From positions 1 through 53,127 of the forward strand of contig CAZVME010000016.1 of the NCBI GenBank assembly GCA_964628835.1: 53,127 nt of DNA, written 5' to 3'. The notes beneath the pieces were generated by a model that saw only the letters and a list, made by a program, of their open reading frames with translations, did no database searches and was not told where the DNA came from. Numbering within the stretch: the first letter of the stretch is position 1; the number at the start of each line of letters is the position of its first letter. Positions 1 to 9,085 of the stretch are shown here, in pieces. Position numbers and translations under genes: made by a program. This stretch comes from JAAGZL01 sp964628835. Its GTDB lineage: Bacteria; Pseudomonadota; Gammaproteobacteria; Chromatiales; Chromatiaceae.

Positions 1-2
1 GG

Positions 3-695
3 GTAAAACACACCAACTCCGGTTATACCCATGAGGCCAGTTTCTTTGTGCCGGCTGGAGAGTACATCCTGTATGGTGAACATGGTGCATCCAAGACCGA
101 AAAGCGTGTAACGGTGGATGCAGGCAAGGGCCAGGATCAACAGCTGATATTCAACTCCGGCTGGTTAAGGTCCACCGCAGTGGCGGCGGCAGGTAGCAAG
201 CCGATTGGAAATACCTGGTTTGGAGTGTACAAGGAAGTAACTGATGAGACTGGCAGGAGCAAGCGGGTAAAACACACCAACTCCGGTTATACCCATGAGG
301 CCAGTTTCTTTGTGCCGGCCGGAGAGTACATCCTGTATGGCGAACATGGGGCATCCAAGACCGAGAGCCGTGTTACGGTGGATGCAGGCAAGGGCCAGGA
401 TCAACAGCTGGTATTCAACTCTGGTTGGTTAAGATCTACTGCGGTGGCGGCGGTGGGTGGCAAGCCCATGGGAAACACCTGGTTTGGCGCATACAAGGAG
501 GTAACTGATGATACTGGCAAAACCACGCGGGTCAAACACACCAACTCCGGTTATACATCTGAGGCAACCTTTTTTATGCCGGCCGGTGAGTATATTCTGT
601 ATGGGGAGAACAAAGGCAACAAGGGGGAGAAGAAAATAGTTGTAGAGCCAGGTAACTCAACGGTTATACAGATAATTGTTGATCAACCTAAATAG
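3..695 (+). CDS. C-terminal part of an 88-residue tandem-repeat protein
   Basis: The reading frame is open from the window edge, so the start lies upstream. The visible 230 codons are almost three copies of an 88-residue unit. The phrase VKHTNSGYT recurs at 264-bp steps (bases 3, 267 and 531), followed by PAGEYILYGE and by GWLRSTAVAA. The first two copies are nearly identical at DNA level; the last is more diverged and ends in a charged tail with IIQ-type hydrophobic residues. No membrane segment or catalytic motif is visible. The short beta-rich units, each with a GEY-type strand, resemble carboxypeptidase-regulatory or Ig-like modules of secreted or surface proteins, but the family was not recognised. 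A surface or adhesive role is inference only. Confidence 0.75.
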   Translation, partial: VKHTNSGYTHEASFFVPAGEYILYGEHGASKTEKRVTVDAGKGQDQQLIFNSGWLRSTAVAAAGSKPIGNTWFGVYKEVTDETGRSKRVKHTNSGYTHEASFFVPAGEYILYGEHGASKTESRVTVDAGKGQDQQLVFNSGWLRSTAVAAVGGKPMGNTWFGAYKEVTDDTGKTTRVKHTNSGYTSEATFFMPAGEYILYGENKGNKGEKKIVVEPGNSTVIQIIVDQPK

Positions 696-719
696 TTACC
701 ACTGTTTTGTATCTTTAAA

Positions 720-741
720 CCCCGGTTGTTAACAACCGGGG
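720..741. terminator. 22-bp perfect palindrome after the repeat protein
   Basis: A perfect 22-bp palindrome (arms CCCCGGTTGTT) begins 25 bp after the stop of the repeat-protein gene, followed by a weaker GGGGTTTACCCC hairpin. There is no clear T-run, so an intrinsic terminator is possible but not certain. A protein-binding palindrome is the alternative. It lies between a plus-strand gene end and a minus-strand gene end, where a bidirectional terminator would be expected. The rest of the 327-bp gap up to 1022 shows no credible gene. Confidence 0.4.
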
Positions 742-1022
742 CTGGGGTTTACCCCAGGTTGGAATAGAGAGTAACGTCGTGTTCTCTGCTGTGTACATAT
801 GGCAAGGTCGGTCCGCTCCAATAGCGTTTGGTGCGCATCCCCATTACCTGGGTAAAAGGCAATTCCGGTGCTTACACCAATTTGCCTCTGTTCCCCTCCA
901 CGGTAAATGGTTGGTTGAGCGCATCTGAAATCCGGTTGCCAATTTTGTAAGTTTTTGTTGCAGCATTTTTTCGTGGTCTCACCTCGGCAACAGGGTATGT
1001 AACGAAGTAAATATAGCTGGTA

Positions 1023-2231
1023 TCAGCTTTGGTCATGTTTGTTATTTGCCGCTAGCACGCGGTTGCGACCTTGTTCCTTCGCCTGGTAGAGGGCATTGTC
1101 TGCAGATTCAAAGAAGTGTGTTGGGTCGCCATCTCTAGCCGGGACGCATGTTGCCATACCTATACTAACCGTGACGTGGGATGCGGTGGTGGATTTGCCG
1201 TGTTCCACGTTCAGGGCGGCGATGGCTTCGCGAACGTTCTCGGCCATGGTGAATGCTCCCTCGCTATTGGTGTCTGGGAGAATACAGGCGAACTCTTCGC
1301 CGCCGAAGCGGGCCGCAAGGTCAGTGGTACGCACCACCACGTCGGCTATGGTTGCGGCAATTGCAGCCAGGCAGTCGTCACCCGTGGCATGGCCGTATTC
1401 ATCGTTGTACAGCTTGAAGTGGTCCACATCTATCATTAGCAAAGATAGTTGCAGGTTCGAGCGTGCGGCCTGATGCCAAGAGAGTTTGAAGAACTCATCG
1501 AAGCGTCGGCGATTGGCAATACCGGTTAGGGCATCGGTGGTCGACATTTTGGCTAGCTGGTCCCGGTGCTCATGCATACGTGTCTTGTGACGGCCTTCAC
1601 GGCCCAGGACCATGACGCCAATGATCAAGGCCAGTGCGACGGCGCCACTGCTGAGCAACATCATATTACGCTGGGTGTTGGCGATGGCCTTGCTGGCAAG
1701 CTTCGCTTCACGTTGTGATGATTGTTCCACCACCTTGACAAAAGTATTGAGAGAATTGATCACCTGGAACTGGGCGGGAAGGCCGGACTCCAGAAGCCGT
1801 TGCGCGTTTTCAGCATTGCCATGCTCGACGATCGCGGCCATGGCGTTCTCAACACCAGGACGGGATGCCCTGATCTGGTTCATCAGTATGGTTAGTGCCT
1901 GTGCTTCTGCGGCGGTCAGGGTTAGATCGGCCAGGGTGTCGCGGGCGGTCAGAAATGCAACAGCTTTGGCGTGAAATATGTTCCGCTGCTCGTCCCGCTC
2001 GAAGAAGTCATCCAGGGTAGTGGCATAGGTGAGACGGAAAGAGCGTTCACGCACCGCCTCACGCATCAGGAACGCGGCCTTGACCTTTTCGCGGAAGGCA
2101 GCATCGCGTAGCCAGGCGCTGCGGGTGGTATCCAGGTGTTGTAACCCGATAAAGATAGTTCCCAGCATGCACGCAATAATTGCCCCAAAGCCTAAAATTA
2201 GGATTGCATTGGTATGCTTTAGATGAACCAT
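1023..2231 (-). CDS. Membrane-anchored diguanylate cyclase (GGDEF domain)
   Basis: This 402-residue protein should make cyclic di-GMP from two GTP. It has an N-terminal membrane segment (about residues 10-30), a roughly 150-residue helical periplasmic sensor region with no recognised ligand motif, a second membrane segment (about 190-212) and a C-terminal GGDEF domain. The signature is RFGGEEF (a GGEEF variant, normally active). An RTTD motif five residues before it matches the inhibitory I-site, so product feedback is expected. The GIANRRRF and DVDHFK motifs are also intact. The start is preceded by a purine-rich GGGAGGGG about 12 nt upstream. It stands alone; the signal it senses is unknown. 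It could feed the motility genes in the same window, but that is inference. Confidence 0.9.
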   Translation of the reverse strand: MVHLKHTNAILILGFGAIIACMLGTIFIGLQHLDTTRSAWLRDAAFREKVKAAFLMREAVRERSFRLTYATTLDDFFERDEQRNIFHAKAVAFLTARDTLADLTLTAAEAQALTILMNQIRASRPGVENAMAAIVEHGNAENAQRLLESGLPAQFQVINSLNTFVKVVEQSSQREAKLASKAIANTQRNMMLLSSGAVALALIIGVMVLGREGRHKTRMHEHRDQLAKMSTTDALTGIANRRRFDEFFKLSWHQAARSNLQLSLLMIDVDHFKLYNDEYGHATGDDCLAAIAATIADVVVRTTDLAARFGGEEFACILPDTNSEGAFTMAENVREAIAALNVEHGKSTTASHVTVSIGMATCVPARDGDPTHFFESADNALYQAKEQGRNRVLAANNKHDQS

Positions 2232-2467
2232 GCCTGTCGTTTGCCCCTCCCGGAGTACAAGGTCGATCTGTTATACTACGCGACCTGCTTCCGGCGGGTT
2301 TTCTGGCGCAATTCACACTATCGTCCTCTGCATAATAACACATGCAAGTGACGTTTCATGGGAAGTTCGTTCTTCCGGCACTCAGGTAATAAGGTAATAT
2401 ATTTGGTAATGATCAGTTCCAGGATGGGTTTTGGTTTGGCATTTTATTTGGATCAATGAGGGGTTAT

Positions 2468-3739
2468 ATGGAAGTTACATTCAGACAGGGTAGACAGGCA
2501 CTCAAACCGGTTTTACTGGTGTTTGCCGTATTCCTGATGCTGACCGCAAATCCGGCATGGGCCATGTCCAAGGCGTCCACTGGAAGGCTGTTTGCCAGTT
2601 GGCTACAGCAGGAGATCTGGCCGGAGGCCAAGCGCAGAGGGGTTTCAAAAACCGTATTCAAGCGTGCAGTTTCTGGGATAAAACTACAGTGGGATCTGCC
2701 TGATCTGCGCCCGCCGGGCTCCAAGTTGCCTAAAAAACGTCGCCAGAGCCAGTCTGAGTTTCGTTCCCCAGCGCCATATTTCTCTGAGAAACGCCTGCGT
2801 CGGTTGGCGAGCTCCGGCCGCACCTTGTCCCAAAAATGGTCCAGGACCATCGCCAAGATAGAGTACAGTTACGGCATACCTGGCCACATCCTACTGGCTA
2901 TATGGGGACGTGAGTCCGGTTTTGGTCGGGCTAGGATGACCCACTCGGCACTGCCGGTGCTGGCGACCAAGGCCTTTATGTCTACCCGTAAGCCGCTGTT
3001 TCGGCGTGAACTGCTGGCACTGTTGCAGATACTGCAGGGCGGTCAAATCAAAAAAGCTGCCATGCAGAGCTCCTGGGCCGGAGCCATGGGCCAGCCACAG
3101 TTCATGCCCACGGCCTATCTGAAATACGCGGTTGACTTCGATGGAGATGGTCATAGTGATATCTGGAGTTCGGTGCCGGACACTCTGGCTTCTATCGCCA
3201 ACTATCTTACTAACTCCGGCTGGCAGACAGGCCGGGACTGGGGGTTTGAGGTGTCCCTGAAATCCAACGTGTTTTGTGGCCAGGAGGGGCCGGATCGGGC
3301 GCGGCCCATCAGTCGATGGGTGGAGCAGGGGATAAGGCGGAAAAACGGCAAGCGTTTTCCCAGACATGAACTCAAATCCAAGGGTATGTTACTGGTGCCA
3401 GCCGGGACCCATGGGCCAAAATTTATTGTCACTCCCAACTTCTATGTGTTGAAGGAGTACAACAATTCAGACCTATATGCCCTGTTTATCGGAAATCTGG
3501 GAGACCGGATCGCCTATGGCTCTGGGGCTTTTCGAGGCGAGTGGGGAGATGTGGGAAAGATGCTGCGTTCAGATGTGCAGCGCATGCAGCAGGTCCTGGA
3601 GCAGGCCGGGTATGATGTGGGAGGGGCAGATGGCCTGCCCGGATACAAGACCCGTCGCTCTATCGGAGAGTGGCAGAGGAAGAACGGGCATAAACCAAGC
3701 TGCTTTCCAACATCAGGTCTGGTGTCTATCCTGCGCTAG
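2468..3739 (+). CDS. Lytic murein transglycosylase, MltB family, with PG-binding domain
   Basis: The enzyme cleaves the MurNAc-GlcNAc bond of peptidoglycan with 1,6-anhydro ring formation. A signal peptide (hydrophobic core LLVFAVFLML, cleavage near AWA-M) sends it to the periplasm. The catalytic glutamate lies in WGRESGFG at about residue 150, followed by the family motif GAMGQPQFMPTAY and a DFDGDG segment. A C-terminal peptidoglycan-binding domain (about 355-420) has the pattern LxxAGYDVGGxDGxxG. The start at 2468 was chosen because GAGGGG lies 4-5 nt upstream; an in-frame ATG at 2456 overlaps that ribosome site. The length of 423 residues is normal. No lipobox is seen, so it looks soluble rather than a lipoprotein. 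Its stop shares the CTAG tetranucleotide with the convergent bioA stop. Confidence 0.88.
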   Translation: MEVTFRQGRQALKPVLLVFAVFLMLTANPAWAMSKASTGRLFASWLQQEIWPEAKRRGVSKTVFKRAVSGIKLQWDLPDLRPPGSKLPKKRRQSQSEFRSPAPYFSEKRLRRLASSGRTLSQKWSRTIAKIEYSYGIPGHILLAIWGRESGFGRARMTHSALPVLATKAFMSTRKPLFRRELLALLQILQGGQIKKAAMQSSWAGAMGQPQFMPTAYLKYAVDFDGDGHSDIWSSVPDTLASIANYLTNSGWQTGRDWGFEVSLKSNVFCGQEGPDRARPISRWVEQGIRRKNGKRFPRHELKSKGMLLVPAGTHGPKFIVTPNFYVLKEYNNSDLYALFIGNLGDRIAYGSGAFRGEWGDVGKMLRSDVQRMQQVLEQAGYDVGGADGLPGYKTRRSIGEWQRKNGHKPSCFPTSGLVSILR

Positions 3740-5025
3740 CCGATAGTGCTTATCACACCCCGCACTGCCGCGGTAAGGGTGTTCAGGTCCTTATCGTTCA
3801 TGATGTAGGGCGGCATCAGATAGATCAGTCGCCCAAATGGTCTGACCCAGACTCCGGCTTCAACCAGGGCTGGCTGAATGGTCTGCATATCCACCGGCTC
3901 TACCATCTCTACCACGCCTATGGCGCCCAGCACCCGCACGTCGGCGACCGTTTCCAGCTCTCTGCATGGCTCCAGGCCGTGATACAGGCTGATCTCTATC
4001 TTGGATATGCGGGTGTGCCAGGGTGAGTCTGTGAGCAGACGCAGGCTGGCCAGAGCGGCAGAGCAGGCCAGTGGATTGGCCATGAATGTGGGTCCGTGCA
4101 TGAACAGGCCCGGTTTACCTTGGGTGATGGTGTCGCTGATCTCATGGCTGGTGAGGGTGGCGGCCAGGGTCATATAGCCACCGGTGAGGGCCTTGCCCAC
4201 ACACATGATATCTGGGGAGATGTCGGCATGCTCGCACGCAAACATCCTGCCGGTGCGTCCAAACCCGGTGGCAATCTCATCCAGTATCAGCAGCACACCG
4301 TGTTGGTCGCACAACTCGCGTACCTGCTTTAGATAATCGGCTGAATAGAAGCGCATCCCCCCCGCGCCTTGCACAATGGGTTCCAGGATGACAGCTGCAA
4401 TATGCTGATGATGCTCTGCCAGTTGTTTGGCCATGGGGGCTATGTCGGCTTCACTGCAAGCTTCACCAAAACCGCAGCCAGGTGCATTCACAAATATCTG
4501 TTGTGTCACTGCTCCCGAGAATATGGAGTGCATGCCGTTGACGGGGTCGCACACCGACATGGCGCCAAAGGTGTCGCCGTGATAGCCGTGGCGGATGGTT
4601 AGAAAAGTCTGCTTCAGCGGCTGTCCCTTCGAGTACCAGTACTGCATGGCCATCTTCATACCCACTTCGACTGATACTGAGCCGGAGTCGGCAAAGAATA
4701 CCGTCTGCATAGGCAGTGGTGTCATCTCCACCAGCTTGGCTGCCAGCTCCACCGCCGGTTGGTGGGTCAATCCGCCAAACATGACATGGGACATCTGCCC
4801 CAGTTGTTCCTGGATGGCCCGGTTCATTTCCGGATGGTTATATCCATGGATGGCGCACCACCAGGACGACATGCCGTCGATAAGTTCACGCCCATCACTC
4901 AGTTGCAGCCGCACCCCTTGGGCTGACGCCACGGGAAAGACCGGCAGGTCCGAACCAATGGAACTATAGGGGTGCCACACCAGGCTGCTGTCCAGCGCCA
5001 TTATCTGTTCTTGGTTCATACTCAT
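3736..5025 (-). CDS. bioA: Adenosylmethionine-8-amino-7-oxononanoate aminotransferase
   Basis: BioA is a PLP enzyme of biotin synthesis that moves the amino group of S-adenosylmethionine to KAPA, giving DAPA. It is 429 residues, the usual size. The N-terminal WHPYSS and MSSWWCAIHGYNHPE motifs are typical of BioA rather than other class III aminotransferases. Asp249 in LILDE and the PLP-binding Lys278 in CVGKALTGG are present, as is GYHGDT around 148-152. No other bio gene is in the window, so it is detached from any bio operon here. A 269-bp repeat element begins only 8 bp upstream of the start codon, so the promoter must lie inside or beyond that element. The start has only a weak AGG-type ribosome site. 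Confidence 0.95.
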   Translation of the reverse strand: MSMNQEQIMALDSSLVWHPYSSIGSDLPVFPVASAQGVRLQLSDGRELIDGMSSWWCAIHGYNHPEMNRAIQEQLGQMSHVMFGGLTHQPAVELAAKLVEMTPLPMQTVFFADSGSVSVEVGMKMAMQYWYSKGQPLKQTFLTIRHGYHGDTFGAMSVCDPVNGMHSIFSGAVTQQIFVNAPGCGFGEACSEADIAPMAKQLAEHHQHIAAVILEPIVQGAGGMRFYSADYLKQVRELCDQHGVLLILDEIATGFGRTGRMFACEHADISPDIMCVGKALTGGYMTLAATLTSHEISDTITQGKPGLFMHGPTFMANPLACSAALASLRLLTDSPWHTRISKIEISLYHGLEPCRELETVADVRVLGAIGVVEMVEPVDMQTIQPALVEAGVWVRPFGRLIYLMPPYIMNDKDLNTLTAAVRGVISTIG

Positions 5026-5032
5026 GCTTGCC

Positions 5033-5301
5033 TAGGGCCTGTTAACACTAATCCAATATGCACTGCTGGATCTATTTTTTCGTCCAGCAAGGCAGAATGA
5101 GTGAAGTGTAGTTACTCTACATGAACGAATGATAACGCCGCTGGGCGGAAAAATAGACCCAGCCCTTCGGGTTACGCCTGAAAAAGCGCCACTCGTTGTT
5201 GCTCGTCGTTCATTTGGAATGACCAAACTACACTCCTCGCGCCTAGATTGACGCTTTTTCAGGCGTAACAGAGCCTATTGGATTAGTGTTAGCAGGCCCT
5301 A
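5033..5301. mobile_element. MITE-like element with TA flanks and terminal inverted repeats
   Basis: The ends 5034-5058 and 5276-5300 are 25-bp inverted repeats with one mismatch (outer sequence AGGGCCTG). Each end abuts a TA dinucleotide (5033-5034 and 5300-5301), as expected for a TA target-site duplication of IS630/Tc1-mariner-type elements. Inside, an 18-bp perfect inverted pair (GTTACGCCTGAAAAAGCG at 5171-5188 against 5252-5269) and a second imperfect pair (about 5064-5087 against 5133-5156) make most of the element self-complementary. No ORF of transposase size fits. A non-autonomous MITE is the best reading; a large structured repeat of another kind is possible. Confidence 0.65.
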
Positions 5302-5712
5302 ACATCCCGTGGTTGAAATTGCTGTGCACATTATATGGTATAGACAGAGAGATTAACCCGATTCACCATATTATGGGGTCGGGTTAATAATATCTTCTGG
5401 GAAAAGGTGCCAGCCACCAACCGTTGGAAGAGGGTGATGCATGGTTGATAGCTGGCTATAAAAGTACTGATAGATGGGGTGCCGCCGGGGTAAGTGACAG
5501 GGCTGTTTCGATACAACTTAAACCTGATGCCACTGACTCTTCCTGACAGCCAGGGTATTAAACCAAGTAATTTACTAGGAAACATTGATAATTCTCACTC
5601 ATCTAGTAAAATTTAGCCAGAGAACTGCTCTGTATTCCCCACACGTTGTAATTATTCCCCGATCTGACGGCTTATGGGAATAAGTTTCCTATATAGCCGT
5701 CGCAGGGTTTCT
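5302..5712. other. Intergenic region, no gene seen, one hairpin
   Basis: No credible coding sequence is visible. A 10-bp inverted repeat (ATTAACCCGA at 5352-5361 and its complement at 5379-5388) with a 17-nt loop could form a hairpin. The right part is A+T-rich and presumably carries the promoter of the phosphoesterase gene, though no clear -35/-10 pair stands out. Confidence 0.5.
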
Positions 5713-6576
5713 ATGAAAATTGCGGTGTTATCTGATGTCCACGGTAATCTGCCGGCGCTGGAGGTGGTGCTGGAGCATATTGTGCGCTGGTCGCCGGATC
5801 GGATGATAGTAAACGGCGACCTGATAAACCGTGGCCCCTGTAGTCTGCAGGTACTGCAGTTGCTGTTGCAACAGCACCCGGATAGCACATTTCTTAAGGG
5901 CAACCATGAGACCTTTGTGCTGGCCTGTGGCTCCCAGGAAGAGCCACGGAGCGGACCGCTGTATGAGATACGCCGCTTCACCCACTGGACTCATGCCCAG
6001 TTGGGAGAGGAGATGGGGCGTATCGCCACCTGGGACGACAACCTCGATCTGGATGACCTGGAGGGTGGTAGTCTGCATGTTACCCACGGCACCCGCCTGG
6101 GAAACCGGGATGGCATAACCCCGAGAACAGAGGAGCATGAATTGGCGAAAAAGCTCGGTGACCGGCGGGATCTGTTTGTTACCTCCCACACCCACTGGCC
6201 ATTCGTGCGTGAGTTTAATGATACCCTGTTGGTCAACAGCGGTTCTGTGGGTTCCCCCTTCGATCGTGACTATCGCACCTCATATGTGCAACTGAGCTTT
6301 TCCTGCGGGCGTTGGCGCGCCGAGATCATCCGGCTGGATTATGATCGGACCCGCACCGAGCGGGATTATGTGGAGAGTGGCTTTTTAGATGCGGGTGGTC
6401 CTATAACCCGAGTAATGTTGATGGAGTTACGCCACGCCCGTGGAATGATCGCCCCCTGGATGCGTAACTATGAAGCTGCGGTGTTGCGAGGTGATATTAC
6501 TCTGGAACAGTCAGTGGATATGCATCTGGAGCATATGCTGGGGAAACCAGTTGAGAAAAAAGTTATATCCATCTAA
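5713..6576 (+). CDS. Calcineurin-like metallophosphoesterase
   Basis: A 287-residue two-metal phosphoesterase. The metal-binding motifs are in order: SDVHGN (residues 7-12), GDLINRG (about 37), GNHE (about 63), a histidine in VTHGTR (about 122) and SHTHWPF (about 158), then NSGSVGSP. This layout matches the MJ0936/YfcE-like phosphodiesterase group. The substrate cannot be read from sequence; diadenosine polyphosphates, cyclic nucleotides and phosphoproteins are all possible. The C-terminal 80 residues are a helical extension. The ATG at 5713 is preferred because AGGGT lies just upstream and the conserved KIAVLSDVHGN strand begins there; an upstream in-frame ATG at 5674 exists. It is monocistronic. 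Confidence 0.85.
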   Translation: MKIAVLSDVHGNLPALEVVLEHIVRWSPDRMIVNGDLINRGPCSLQVLQLLLQQHPDSTFLKGNHETFVLACGSQEEPRSGPLYEIRRFTHWTHAQLGEEMGRIATWDDNLDLDDLEGGSLHVTHGTRLGNRDGITPRTEEHELAKKLGDRRDLFVTSHTHWPFVREFNDTLLVNSGSVGSPFDRDYRTSYVQLSFSCGRWRAEIIRLDYDRTRTERDYVESGFLDAGGPITRVMLMELRHARGMIAPWMRNYEAAVLRGDITLEQSVDMHLEHMLGKPVEKKVISI

Positions 6577-6885
6577 AGTCGGCTCCCCTGGCTTGTGTGT
6601 GCGTTAATTCAATCCAGGTAAACCGCCGCTTCTGGCGGTGAGACACGAAAAGGCTTTGCCGTTCCTGCGCGCAGTGCTGGGAAGGGAACAAGTGGTGCTT
6701 TTTTGCGGAAGAGTGAGTTTGTTCACCTGTGGGAGTGGCGACTCGCCAGGATGGACTTGGCAATCAGCCTACCGTATTCCTTTGGCGCGGGACGCGCCTC
6801 CCACAGGCTAAATTGATGGGGGGTGGATATTTTGGCTCCTTCCAGGGGCCTTCTTCATACCACCCGCTTTGCGGGTAGTAGATAA
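6577..6885. repeat. Intergenic REP/BIME-like repeat, copy A
   Basis: Bases 6648-6883 are a 236-bp copy of a segment found again at 13085-13312. Inside are two REP-like hairpins in opposite orientation: TGGCGA-C-TCGCCA and GGCGCG-GGA-CGCGCC, bracketed by the inverted 10-mers CCTGTGGGAG and CTCCCACAGG. The right end carries CCACCCGCTTTGCGGGTAG, another small hairpin. This is the architecture of a bacterial interspersed mosaic element. A hairpin at 6620-6639 (ACCGCC/GGCGGT) after the phosphoesterase gene may be a weak terminator. No REP-associated transposase is in the window. Confidence 0.75.
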
Positions 6886-6909
6886 TTGATTAGAGAAATT
6901 GAAGCAGAA

Positions 6910-8883
6910 ATGAGTGAAGTAGTAGTAAAGTCCACCACCAAACAACGTATCAAGAAAAGACTGGCCTCCATTGCCATCTTTGTGATGCTGGGCACCATGC
7001 TTATCTATGAAGAGCCCACCATTGAGATTGCCTGGGTGACGGCAATTCTGTTGCTTACCATCTATCTGTTTGCTTTTGAGATCGTAGAGGTTGATGTTGC
7101 TGCTATCTGTATCATGGTGCTGTTGGGGTTAAGCTCACTGTTTGCGCCGATCATGGGGCTGGAGCAGGGGCTGGTGGAGCCACAACACCTATTTGATGGC
7201 TTTTCCAGTAATGCGGTTGTATCGATTATTGCAGTGATGATTATCGGGGCCGGGCTGGACAAGACTGGCGTCATGGGGCGGGTGGCGGCATATATCCTCA
7301 AGGTGGGTGGCACCGAAGAGAAACGCATTATCCCGATCATCTCCAGTACTGTTGCCATCATCTCCTCCTTTATGCAGAACGTGGGAGCGGCGGCCCTGTT
7401 TATCCCAGTGGTATCCCGTATCTCGGCCCGGTCCGGGCTGCCCATGTCCCGGCTGCTGATGCCTATGGGCTTCTGTGCCATCCTGGGTGGTACCGTGACT
7501 ATGGTTGGGTCATCCCCTTTAATCCTACTGAATGACCTTATCCTTACTTCAAATACTGCGCTACCGGTAGACCAGCAGATGAAGACCATGGGGCTATTCT
7601 CGGTCACCCCCATTGGCTTGGTGTTGGTGGCCAGTGGTGTTATCTACTTTATGCTGGCCGGTGGCATGGTGCTTCCTGCCACCAAAAGTGAAAGTAGTAC
7701 CAGCGGCTCAGACGCCATGGACTATTTTCATAAACTGTACGGAATAGAGCCAGACCTGTTTGAGATTGTGGTATCGGATCAAAGTGATCTTGTGGGAAGA
7801 ATGCTGGGTGAGATAGAGAGCACCTACAGCGTTCGGGCTATTGGTGTTAAACGCAGTGGTCAGGCCAGCCTGGTCGGTCCGGGTTCAGTGGCCTATGACA
7901 CCAAGATCGAGGCCGGTATGGTGCTGGGAATTGTGGCCAGCAAGATCTATATCGAGACCTTTGTAAGCAAATATGATTTGAAGCTGCGTTCAGAACTAAG
8001 AACCTTTGTGGAGTCCCTGGCCGCCACCAAGGCGGGTATTGCGGAGCTGGTTATCCCCCCGGGCTCTGAGCTTATAGGGAATAATGCGCGTGACATCTGG
8101 CTGCGTAAGATTTATGGCGTGAGTATGATCGGTCTGCACCGTGACGGCGAGACCCTGCGCTCGGGTGATAATATCCGGGCTATGCCGTTTCATGTGGGTG
8201 ACACCCTGGTGGTGCATACCACCTGGGAAAATCTGTCTCGATTGCAGAAGGATCGTAATTTTGTTGTGGTCACCACAGAATTCCCCAAGGAGGAGTTGCG
8301 CCCCACCAAGGTTGGCTGGGCCGGGTTGTTCTTTTCTATTGCTCTGATCCTGGTGCTGTTTACTGATGTGCGCCTCTCTATTGCTCTGTTGACCGGTGCT
8401 ATTGGGATGATCCTATCTGGGGTTCTGAAGATGGATGAGGCCTATCAGGCGGTATCTTGGAAAACGGTATTCCTCCTGGCCAGCCTTATTCCTCTGGGGC
8501 TGGCGGTGGAGCAGACCGGTACTGCCAAGTGGATTGCCGGGCAGACGCTGTTGCTGGTTGGTGATATGCCAATATGGATTATTCAGACTGCAGTGGCTGT
8601 GCTGTCCACCTTCTTTACCCTGGTTATGTCCAACGTGGGCGCCACCGTGTTGCTGGTGCCACTGGCGGTGAATATTGCCATCGGCGTGGGAGCAGACCCA
8701 GCCGTATTTGCCCTGACGGTGGCTATCGCCACATCCAACTCTTTCCTTATCCCTACCCACCAGGTGAACGCCCTGATCATGGGTCCGGCCGGTTATCGGG
8801 TGCCGGATTTTATTCGGGCCGGTAGTGTGATGACTCTGATCTTTCTGGTGGTGATGATCGCCATGCTGAATATTGTGTTCTGA
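6910..8883 (+). CDS. SLC13-type permease with TrkA-C regulatory domains
   Basis: A 657-residue inner-membrane transporter. The first half has about six membrane segments, including the motif GGTVTMVGSSPLILLNDLI, typical of the DASS/ArsB (ion transporter superfamily) fold. A cytosolic stretch of roughly 200 residues follows (about 265-475) with two TrkA-C-like repeats (DLVGRMLGEIESTYSVRAIGV and IPPGSELIGNNARDIWLRK). A second membrane half carries TSNSFLIPTHQVNALIMGPAGYR. Proteins of this build in sulfur oxidisers have been linked to sulfate or dicarboxylate transport, but the substrate cannot be decided here. The ATG at 6910 is preferred; an in-frame TTG at 6886 abuts the repeat element. Neither start has a strong ribosome site. 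Confidence 0.85.
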   Translation: MSEVVVKSTTKQRIKKRLASIAIFVMLGTMLIYEEPTIEIAWVTAILLLTIYLFAFEIVEVDVAAICIMVLLGLSSLFAPIMGLEQGLVEPQHLFDGFSSNAVVSIIAVMIIGAGLDKTGVMGRVAAYILKVGGTEEKRIIPIISSTVAIISSFMQNVGAAALFIPVVSRISARSGLPMSRLLMPMGFCAILGGTVTMVGSSPLILLNDLILTSNTALPVDQQMKTMGLFSVTPIGLVLVASGVIYFMLAGGMVLPATKSESSTSGSDAMDYFHKLYGIEPDLFEIVVSDQSDLVGRMLGEIESTYSVRAIGVKRSGQASLVGPGSVAYDTKIEAGMVLGIVASKIYIETFVSKYDLKLRSELRTFVESLAATKAGIAELVIPPGSELIGNNARDIWLRKIYGVSMIGLHRDGETLRSGDNIRAMPFHVGDTLVVHTTWENLSRLQKDRNFVVVTTEFPKEELRPTKVGWAGLFFSIALILVLFTDVRLSIALLTGAIGMILSGVLKMDEAYQAVSWKTVFLLASLIPLGLAVEQTGTAKWIAGQTLLLVGDMPIWIIQTAVAVLSTFFTLVMSNVGATVLLVPLAVNIAIGVGADPAVFALTVAIATSNSFLIPTHQVNALIMGPAGYRVPDFIRAGSVMTLIFLVVMIAMLNIVF

Positions 8884-9085
8884 TCTCACTTTGCCATGGT
8901 CTCCCAGATAGAGCCGCTGCTGTCTTAAACGGCCCTGGTTGGCGGCATAGGCTGAAAACCAGGCAACCGGAGCTGGGTTGATCAAGCAATCATCTGAGAT
9001 GGGTATATTATTAGGTTAGGCCTGACTCTCTTCTTACCCTGGAATAGGGGGGGCACCAGCTAACCATCTTGGGGGTGATCTGTTT

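Noticed and set aside
5331..5585. 84-residue minus-strand frame between the MITE-like element and the phosphoesterase gene
   Set aside because: No ribosome site, no motif and no coding-type composition; the region also contains a hairpin.
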